DNA from: Candidatus Parabeggiatoa sp. HSG14
Lineage (GTDB): Bacteria; Pseudomonadota; Gammaproteobacteria; Beggiatoales; Beggiatoaceae
Direction: 5' to 3'
DNA length: 64,000 nucleotides
Assembly: GCA_030378085.1 (NCBI GenBank)
Contig: JAUCGK010000001.1
Location: 1 to 64,000 of the forward strand
Below are positions 61,301-64,000 of the stretch, piece after piece. The number at the start of each line of letters is the position of its first letter. Within the stretch, counting starts at the first letter, position 1. A program made the translations under genes and the position numbers. The notes beneath the pieces were generated by a model. The model was not told the DNA's origin. It saw nothing but the letters and a program-made list of their open reading frames with translations, and ran no database searches.

Positions 61301-64000
61301 AATAGAGACACCTTGTACATATAATGTACTTAAACTATAAAGCAATGGCTGCCAATCGGGTTGTCCTTTTCGTAAACTCGGTAACCAATGGCCGATTTCT
61401 TCCGGTAAACATTGACTACCCATACCCAATAGCGTTGGTTTTGGTCCTATTTCAACAAAGAATTCATAACCTTGCTGATGTATCGTATGCATACTTTCAG
61501 CAAATTTTACAGGTGACAGGATATGACGACACCAATAATCTGCATTTGCTACTTCATCTGTTGCTTGTTGTCCTGTGAGATTTGAAATGAAAGGAATCTT
61601 GGGCGTATGATAGGTGATTTCAGTAGCAATCTTCTTAAAATTCGCCAGCATCGTTTCCATTAAAGGCGAGTGAAAGGCGTGAGAGACTTGTAACGTTTTT
61701 GTCTTAATTCCTTCGGCATTTAAAGTCGCAATAATCGTTTCAATGGTTTGGCTTTGACCGGAAATCACGACATTTTGTGGTCCATTAATGGCAGCCATCG
61801 ACACTTGTTTTGAATAAGGTTCCAAAACTGTCGCTACTTTTTCTTCATTGGCTGAAACAACCACCATCATTCCATCACAGGGCAGAGCTTGCATTAAACG
61901 CCCTCTTTCAGCAATGAGTTTAATACCCTCTTCCAAACTAAAAACACCCGCAACACAAGCGGCAACATATTCACCCACACTATGTCCCATCACAACTGAA
62001 GGCTTGATTCCCCAAGATTGCCATAATTTTGCCAAAGCATATTCGAGGGCAAATAAGGCAGGTTGAGTATAAGCAGTAGAATTCAGTAATTGTGCATAAT
62101 GACTATTTGACTCATCTTCAGTTGAGTGATTGGATTCTGGATACAAAACCTCAAGCAAAGGAATTTCCAAATAAGGGCGCAGCAGTTTATCACAACGTTC
62201 CAGCGTTTGGCGGAAAATAGGTTGTGTTTCATACAGTTGTCGCCCCATGCCTATATATTGTGAACCTTGTCCTGTGAATAAAAAAGCTATTTTAGGCTGA
62301 CGAATTTCACTGAGTGTGTTTTGAAAAATACCACTGACAGTACTTTGTCCACCAAGAAAATCTGCTAATTGTTCTTGTGCTACGGTTTTAGAATTTGCGA
62401 TTAAAACAAGTCTATGATTAAAGTGAGAACGAGTTGTATTAGCACTAAAGCAAATATCTTTCCAATTGGTGTTTGGATGATCGGACAGATACTTGTAATA
62501 GTCTTCTGCTAATTGCCTGAGGGCTTTTGATGATTTAGCCGATAGGGTTAATAAATGTAAGGGGTGTTCTTTCGTTAAGATGTCCGCACTTTTAAAAACT
62601 TTGGCAGTTGGTTTAATGGAAGGTGCTTCTTCCAAAATTAAATGAACATTAGTACCACTCATACCAAAGGAACTGACACTAGAAATACGTGGTGTTTTTT
62701 GAGCCTGCCAGGGTATTTGTTGATTGGCTACCTTGACTAACAATTCATCCCAGGGTATGTGAGGGTTTGGTTGCTTAAAATGGAGAGAAGGTGGAATCTC
62801 TTCATGTTGTAAAGCAAGTATCACTTTCATAACACCTGCAATGCCAGAAGCTGCTTCCAAATGACCGATATTAGATTTTACTGAACCTATTATTAATGGG
62901 TGTTCTGGATTACGTTGTTGGCTATAAATTGCATTTAAAGCTTCGACTTCTAAGGGGTCTCCCAACTCTGTGCCAGTACCATGTGCTTCACTATAACTTA
63001 CTTGATTTGCTTTAATTTGGGCATTTTTTAGGGCTTGTCGAATCAGAGCTTGTTGAGCAAGTCCATTAGGTACTGTCAATCCACTGGTTGAACCATCATG
63101 GTTAACAGCAGAGCCTCGAATAACTGCTAAGATGTTATCGCCATGAGTCACGGCATCCGATAGGCGTTTAAGGACAATCATTCCACAACCTTCGCCACGT
63201 CCAAAACCATCAGCGGCTGCATCAAAGGTTTTGCAACGTCCATCGGGAGAAAGTGCTCGCATACGAGATAACAGAAAAGTGACTTCTGGTGATAAAATCA
63301 GTTGTACGCCACCAGCCAAAGCCATATCCGATTCGCCAATGCGTAAGCTTTGACACGCAAGATGTATCGCTACTAATGAAGAGGAACAAGCAGTATCTAT
63401 CGCCATATTGGGGCCATGTAAACCCAATACGTAAGATAAACGTCCTGCTGCATAGCAAAAACCACTGCCAGTATCCGTATAATCATGAAGAGCCGCTAAG
63501 TCATTTTTTTTGGTCTGTAATAAAGTGTAATCATTTTGACCAATACCTATAAACATCCCCGTTTTGCTGTGAGCAAGCTGACTTGGCACTTGCCCTGCGT
63601 TCTCCAATGCTTCCCAACTGATTTCTAATAATAAACGTTGTTGCGGATCAAGACTGATAGTTTCACGCGGGGATATTCCAAAAAATTGGGGATCAAACTG
63701 ATCGACTGTCTGGAGAAATGAACCTCGCCGAACATACATTTTTCCAGGAGTACTTGGATCAGGATCGTAAAGACCATTGATATCCCATCTGTTTGTTGGA
63801 ATTTCCGTATTAGCATCTCTACCTTCATGGAGTAACTGCCAGAAGAGTGCTGGATTATTAGCCCCACCAGGAAAACGACAGGCCATACCAATAATAGCGA
63901 TGGGTTCAATTTGTTTTTTTTCCATCGCAGCCAGTTTAGCTTCTAGCTTGTTAATCACAAAAAGTGATTGTTGTAGTGGAGATAAGGTTCCCTGTTTATT
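46304..64000 (-). CDS. Modular type I PKS, three modules (5' end outside the window)
   Basis: At least 5899 codons; the frame is open to the window edge. The first in-frame start inside is GTG 63958, but the 14 codons before it (NKQGTLSPLQQSLF) read like the usual linker ahead of a first ketosynthase, so the real start is probably upstream. Numbering from GTG: KS (18-445, Cys191), AT (550-865), DH (925-1210), ER (1445-1770, HAAAGGVG), KR (1780-1965), ACP (Ser2094); KS (2165-2590, Cys2338), AT (2700-3005), DH (3070-3355), ER (3590-3915), KR (3925-4105), ACP (Ser4237); KS (4308-4730, Cys4481), AT (4846-5150), KR (5270-5690), ACP (Ser5826); tail EEIELEEGEL. All ATs carry HAFH (malonyl) and all KRs VLDDG (B-type). 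Likely product: a reduced acyl chain ending in a beta-hydroxy unit. It is the first visible gene of the operon. Confidence 0.93.
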   Translation of the reverse strand, partial: NKQGTLSPLQQSLFVINKLEAKLAAMEKKQIEPIAIIGMACRFPGGANNPALFWQLLHEGRDANTEIPTNRWDINGLYDPDPSTPGKMYVRRGSFLQTVDQFDPQFFGISPRETISLDPQQRLLLEISWEALENAGQVPSQLAHSKTGMFIGIGQNDYTLLQTKKNDLAALHDYTDTGSGFCYAAGRLSYVLGLHGPNMAIDTACSSSLVAIHLACQSLRIGESDMALAGGVQLILSPEVTFLLSRMRALSPDGRCKTFDAAADGFGRGEGCGMIVLKRLSDAVTHGDNILAVIRGSAVNHDGSTSGLTVPNGLAQQALIRQALKNAQIKANQVSYSEAHGTGTELGDPLEVEALNAIYSQQRNPEHPLIIGSVKSNIGHLEAASGIAGVMKVILALQHEEIPPSLHFKQPNPHIPWDELLVKVANQQIPWQAQKTPRISSVSSFGMSGTNVHLILEEAPSIKPTAKVFKSADILTKEHPLHLLTLSAKSSKALRQLAEDYYKYLSDHPNTNWKDICFSANTTRSHFNHRLVLIANSKTVAQEQLADFLGGQSTVSGIFQNTLSEIRQPKIAFLFTGQGSQYIGMGRQLYETQPIFRQTLERCDKLLRPYLEIPLLEVLYPESNHSTEDESNSHYAQLLNSTAYTQPALFALEYALAKLWQSWGIKPSVVMGHSVGEYVAACVAGVFSLEEGIKLIAERGRLMQALPCDGMMVVVSANEEKVATVLEPYSKQVSMAAINGPQNVVISGQSQTIETIIATLNAEGIKTKTLQVSHAFHSPLMETMLANFKKIATEITYHTPKIPFISNLTGQQATDEVANADYWCRHILSPVKFAESMHTIHQQGYEFFVEIGPKPTLLGMGSQCLPEEIGHWLPSLRKGQPDWQPLLYSLSTLYVQGVSIDWAGFYQNAQHNRVVLPTYPFQRQRYWIKETTSYKNISADKLHPLLDKKLSSPLLNATVFESVFSSEALPFLEDHRIFKKQVVAGASYIAMLLGAIELAFEMKSCVLEEIILAQALVVPDEEERIVQLLITQEEDTNTSFQLISLTPNENQSWQIHASGNISKTPPQYDYATKFSFQDIWQRCQNDVSTTEFYQNTSQRQIEFGPCFQWLESIRVGDKEAVAQLKVPEILVGHTEDYQLHPGLIDACFQLFGTLINLEENETIIPFSIKQCCYYQQPHSKLWAYATRTETKKLSGDIYLLDQNGQIIIPFTDFTVQKVNQENLISQDFNHWLYDINWLPKERDSKDSPWQQPGSWLIFVDNNEVGNQIAKLLQKQGERCVFVSTSSDYKQKDSDHYSINPANPDNFQRLFRDSLDDNNSAYRGIIHLWSQLSELNDLQNSQQIVCGSVLYLVQALIQASKSTLPRLWLVTRDSQPVGPMLRPLQVQQASLWGLGRTIALEQPDLQCVRIDLASLNETDNIQALFEELWSPDKEEQIAYHEGIRYVARLSRHHNPIPTTPFQVRLSDYGVLDNLTLKPIQRHQPNPTEVEIQVRASGLNFRDVLNALGMLQETMEALGFKTAEEVPFGFEGAGKIVSVGSQVTDFKIGDEVVAVLVVGSLSSFITIESAYVAHKPHTITFEEAATLPLALLTADYGLNKLAQLKRGDKILIHAAAGGVGQAAIQLAQHVGADIFATASESKWDFLKAKGVKHIMNSRTFDFAEEIMKLTQGQGVDVVLNSLNGEFIPKSLEVLGQKGRFVEIGKIGIWDEDQVQEQRPDVAYFAFDLGEVGRANPRLITSMLKELMQHIEEKHLSPLPHQIFPISKVSEAFRYMAQAKHQGKLVISLPAMSEEAIIRDDSTYLITGGLGALGMQMTQWLTEQGAQHLVLTGRSGTSETASETLHQLEQMTGASIQIIKADVSKATEVAHLLETIKSAMPPLRGIFHTAGVLDDGVLLKQEWSRFSRVMAPKIEGAWNLHTLTQNLPLDFLVYFSSTASLLGQFGQGNYAAANAFMDALAHHRRVRGLPCLSINWGPWAVTGMAATLAAQDKQRIASMGVTPIPQEAGLQILGDLLKTRETAQIGVLPMNWAKLPQELITPFLDNFAQTEVLSTKSKQSIFLQQLLEAPSDERRKLLVGHIREQLARVLGISASESIGLRDRLFDLGIDSLMAVELRNRLKTSLGQALPATIIFDYPTIEALVDYLSQDILSEIFAETKQEDATDSPHTRQPRNEKSSQTEPIAIIGMACRFPGLADSPDAFWQLLHEGKDAITEVPKKRWNVDDYYDLDPEMPGKMYTRYGGFLRESIETFDPQFFGISPREAANIDPQQRLLLEVTWEALEHAHIVPKQIYGSSTGVFVGISSFEHGILSSSANLDHVNAYSGTGSSLGVAAGRLSYVLGLTGPSLIVDTACSSSLVAIHLACQSLRLGECDMAIVGGVNLILSPLSHLIFSKAQMLSPDGHCKTFDAAADGYGRGEGCGVIVLKRLSEAQDSDNNIYAQIRGSAVNQDGPSGGFTVPNGPSQEKVIRQALKSGDIKPEQVSYIEAHGTGTELGDPIEMSVLSNIFSQNHSVDKPLIVGSVKSNIGHLEAAAGIAGLIKVVLSMQHQEIPPHLHFTQPNPHIDWDNFPVKIPSSLQPWSMEQAQIAGVSSFGFSGTNAHVILEALEKPTISSVETNKEAASKEVKHHQHLFTLSAKSEPALRELAQRYETYIKSHSDISLAELCFTINTKRSHFEHRLAIVTDSTVQLNEQLSAFNKGEEVAWRISDSDLVSSQESPKIAFLFTGQGSQYIGMGRQLYETQPIFRQTLERCDKLLRPYLEIPLLEVLYPESKNSSEYSQLLDSTAYTQPALFALEYALAKLWQSWGIKPSVVMGHSVGEYVAACVAGVFSLEEGIKLIAERGRLMQTLPRDGMMVVVSANKEKVATVLEPYSKQVSIAAINGPQNIVISGQSEAIETIIATLNAQEIKTKTLQVSHAFHSPLMEPMIEDFKKIATEITYHTPKIPFISNLTGQQATNEVVNSDYWCRHILSPVKFAESMHTIHQQGYELFVEIGPKPTLLGMGSQCLPEEIGHWLPSLRKGQPDWQPLLHSLSTLYVQGVSIDWAGFYQNAQHNRVVLPTYPFQRQRYWIKETTHYRKSISADKLHPLLDKKLSSPLLNATVFESVFSSEALPFLEDHRIFKKQVVAGASYIAMLLGATELAFEMKSCVLEEIILAQALVVPDEEERIVQLLITQEEDTNTSFQLISLTPNENQSWQIHASGNISKTPPQYDYATKFSFQDIWQRCQNDVSTTEFYQNTSQRQIEFGPCFQWLESIRVGDKEAVAQLKVPEILVGHTEDYQLHPGLIDACFQLFGTLINLEENETIIPFSIKQCCYYQQPHSQLWAYATRTETKELSGDIYLLDQNGQIIITFTDFTVQKVNQEDLISQDFNHWLYDINWLPKERDSKDSPWQQPGSWLIFVDNNEVGNQIAKLLQKQGERCVFVSTSSDYKQKDSDHYSINPANPDNFQRLFRDSLDDNNSAYRGIIHLWSQLSELNDLQNSQQIVCGSVLYLVQALIQASKSTLPRLWLVTRDSQPVGPMLRPLQVQQASLWGLGRTIALEQPDLQCVRIDLASLNETDNIQALFEELWSPDKEEQIAYHEGIRYVARLSRHHNPIPTTPFQVRLSDYGVLDNLTLKPIQRHQPNPTEVEIQVRASGLNFRDVLNALGMLQETMEALGFKTAEEVPFGFEGAGKIVSVGSQVTDFKIGDEVVAVLVVGSLSSFITIESAYVAHKPHTITFEEAATLPLALLTADYGLNKLAQLKRGDKILIHAAAGGVGQAAIQLAQHVGADIFATASESKWDFLKAKGVKHIMNSRTFDFAEEIMKLTQGQGVDVVLNSLNGEFIPKSLEVLGQKGRFVEIGKIGIWDEDQVQEQRPDVAYFAFDLGEVGRANPRLITSMLKELMQHIEEKHLSPLPHQIFPISKVSEAFRYMAQAKHQGKLVISLPAMSEEAIIRDDSTYLITGGLGALGMQMTQWLTEQGAQHLVLTGRSGTSETASETLHQLEQMTGASIQIIKADVSKATEVAHLLETIKSAMPPLRGIFHTAGVLDDGVLLKQEWSRFSRVMAPKIEGAWNLHTLTQNLPLDFLVYFSSTASLLGQFGQGNYAAANAFMDALAHHRRVRGLPCLSINWGPWAVTGMAATLAAQDKQRIASMGVTPIPQEAGLQILGDLLKTRETAQIGVLPMNWAKLPQELITPFLDNFAQTEVLSTKSKQSIFLQQLLEAPSDERRKLLVGHIREQLARVLGISASESIGLRDRLFDLGIDSLMAVELRNRLKTSLGQALPATIIFDYPTIEALVDYLSQDILSEIFAETKQEDATDSPHTRQPRNEKSSQTEPIAIIGMACRFPGLADSPDAFWQLLHEGKDAITEVPKKRWNVDDYYDLDPEMPGKMYTRYGGFLRESIETFDPQFFGISPREAANIDPQQRLLLEVTWEALEHAHIVPKQIYGSSTGVFVGISSFEHGILSSSANLDHVNAYSGTGSSLGVAAGRLSYVLGLTGPSLIVDTACSSSLVAIHLACQSLRLGECDMAIVGGVNLILSPLSHLIFSKAQMLSPDGHCKTFDAAADGYGRGEGCGVIVLKRLSEAQDSDNNIYAQIRGSAVNQDGPSGGFTVPNGPSQEKVIRQALKSGDIKPEQVSYIEAHGTGTELGDPIEMSVLSNIFSQNHSVDKPLIVGSVKSNIGHLEAAAGIAGLIKVVLSMQHQEIPPHLHFTQPNPHIDWDNFPVKIPSSLQPWSMEQAQIAGVSSFGFSGTNAHVILEALEKPTISSVETNKEAASKEVKHHQHLFTLSAKSEPALRELAQRYETYIKSHSDISLAELCFTINTKRSHFEHRLAIVTDSTVQLNEQLSAFNKGEEVAWRISDSDLVSSQESPKIAFLFTGQGSQYIGMGRQLYETQPIFRQTLERCDKLLRPYLEIPLLEVLYPESKNSSEYSQLLDSTAYTQPALFALEYALAKLWQSWGIKPSVVMGHSVGEYVAACVAGVFSLEEGIKLIAERGRLMQTLPRDGMMVVVSANKEKVATVLEPYSKQVSIAAINGPQNIVISGQSEAIETIIATLNAQEIKTKTLQVSHAFHSPLMEPMIEDFKKIATEITYHTPKIPFISNLTGQQATNEVVNSDYWCRHILSPVKFAESMHTIHQQGYELFVEIGPKPTLLGMGNQCLPEEIGHWLPSLRKGQPDWQPLLHSLSTLYVQGVSIDWAGFYQNAQHNRVVLPTYPFQRQRYWIESEKTLDSKQQKIQTPILNLLHQGNSEQLIRQLGAAGEFSEQEIKLLPKLVDYFAKQHQQQLAVASIQDWFYKIQWHPQPVKSIAQEENVSQKRWLIFADNQGVGQQLGTRLQSNGDDCTLVFPGNQYEQLTKNKVQIEPTNPAHFHQLFESLQNVTLDGIVHLWSLDNADSITELNLEKASQIGCGSTLSIIQAVVKADFSKPPSLWLVTKGAVSVEKAANMSGLAQSPLWGMGKVIALEHPDINCGLIDLDTQNQENEIEKLFAEIGSEFSENQIVYRNNLRLVARLTPYKPLPVDKPISFNQESTYLITGGLGELGLLVARWMVEKGASHLVLMGRRDATLEIKTQLEKLEYTGVQITIAQGDISQVEKIRPILKNIESTLPPLRGIFHLAGVLDDGILLQQNWTRFEQVLAPKVKGAWHLHTLTQHLSLDFFVLFSSIASLLGSVGQANYAAANTFLDALAAYRQTQGLSGLSINWGPWSEGMAIQHQVHEHAKQQGIDSISPTQGLQALEQLLLNQSQLKDSITQVGVVPIHWPTLSSKLPTVPPLLSDLLHKENAESDNKNQRQQAQKAQIRKLKEQLQQVSSLEERRTVLIDYLQPQIANALGLSTLNVQESLNYLGLDSMVALEIRNHVRKILGIELMVGTLLTGANVFDVATQIATQLSQNQIEPKEEIELEEGEL
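46365..51037 (-). other. PKS module 3: KS-AT-KR-ACP
   Basis: KS and AT are near-copies of module 2, but the region after the AT is unrelated: no DH or ER, a different ketoreductase (GGLGELG, VLDDGILLQQ) and an ACP with LGLDSMVALEI. A beta-hydroxy acyl chain is expected to pass to the docking domain and first condensation domain of the next protein. Confidence 0.87.
48621..53907 (-). repeat. 5.3-kb identical repeat, left copy (PKS modules 2 and 3)
   Basis: Every line I compared between 48621-53907 and 55050-60336 is identical, at a constant offset of 6429 bp. The repeat covers, in coding order, the KR structural part, ER, KR and ACP of one module and the KS and most of the AT of the next. Looser similarity continues on both sides (48361-48620; 53908 to about 54790), with scattered substitutions and one 3-bp indel. 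Confidence 0.85.
51141..57466 (-). other. PKS module 2: KS-AT-DH-ER-KR-ACP
   Basis: The same domain set as module 1. AT, DH, ER, KR and ACP are almost identical to those of module 1, whereas the KS is nearly identical to KS3. The dehydratase carries the same altered motif. Confidence 0.87.
55050..60336 (-). repeat. 5.3-kb identical repeat, right copy (PKS modules 1 and 2)
   Basis: Partner of 48621-53907. The first differences appear at 60337 (T against C at 53908) and at 55049 (T against C at 48620). On the protein the identical block starts just after the DH and ends near FVEIGPKP in the AT of the next module. Confidence 0.85.
57570..63907 (-). other. PKS module 1: KS-AT-DH-ER-KR-ACP
   Basis: A full reducing set. 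The KS differs clearly from KS2 and KS3 (GGANNPALFWQ, IGQNDYTLLQTK). The dehydratase has the catalytic His in LEDHRIFKKQVVAGASY and Asp in LIDACFQ, but the Gly and Pro of the usual HxxxGxxxxP are Lys and Ala. Expected outcome: a saturated C2 extension. Confidence 0.87.

Noticed and set aside
2265..64000. Assignment to a named product family such as hassallidin, puwainaphycin or laxaphycin
   Set aside because: The Thr-rich part and the possible dehydrobutyrine are reminiscent, but the module order, the internal PKS module and the unassigned pockets do not match any of these as I know them.

Overview
The window is almost entirely one biosynthetic locus: four giant assembly-line genes, all on the minus strand, read from high to low coordinates. 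Together they form a hybrid polyketide synthase (PKS) / non-ribosomal peptide synthetase (NRPS) pathway for a lipopeptide-like product. The DNA is AT-rich and full of palindromic small repeats. The one unrelated gene, at the left edge, is an Rpn/PD-(D/E)XK 'putative transposase' with a long repetitive coiled coil. That protein type, the repeat style and the base composition suggest a large sulfur bacterium of the Thiotrichales (Beggiatoa/Thiomargarita-like). The megasynthases also look strongly cyanobacterial, so a filamentous cyanobacterium is the main alternative. There is no rRNA or housekeeping gene to settle it.

Layout. 1-675: repeat-rich intergenic DNA (a 210-bp element with 41-bp inverted ends, a 100-bp element with 19-bp inverted ends). 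676-1827 (+): Rpn-family gene. 1828-2264: convergent intergenic repeats. 2265-14291 (-): terminal NRPS with three modules and a thioesterase. 14292-14823: a second, degenerate copy of the 3' end of the next gene, split by a 461-bp MITE-like element. 14824-33774 (-): five-module NRPS. 33771-46307 (-): mixed enzyme with two NRPS modules and one PKS module. 46304-64000 (-): three-module PKS whose frame stays open to the window edge, so its true start lies outside.

How the genes work together. The first three genes are coupled by 4-bp ATGA overlaps. Each downstream protein begins with a TubC-type docking domain and each upstream protein ends in a short acidic tail, so the order PKS, NRPS-PKS, NRPS, NRPS-TE is supported by both DNA and protein. 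The collinear reading is: two fully reducing malonyl extensions and one ketoreducing malonyl extension; D-Asn (pocket DATKIGEVGK); X (DACFIGLIDK); one ketoreduced malonyl unit; D-X (DACFIGLIDK); D-Thr; Thr; X' (DACFTGLIDK); Y (DAENIGAITK); D-Y' (DTDNIGAITK); Thr, possibly dehydrated to dehydrobutyrine; Z (DTEDIGTVIK); release by the thioesterase. That is ten amino acids, four of them epimerised, and at least four polyketide extensions. The starter unit, tailoring enzymes, transporter and phosphopantetheinyl transferase are not in view.

The most unusual signals are a perfect repeat of about 5.3 kb (by eye) inside the PKS gene whose unit crosses module borders, a MITE insertion whose removal restores a duplicated gene end, heptamer-like repeats inserted in frame in the same loop of several adenylation domains, and adenylation pockets I cannot assign.
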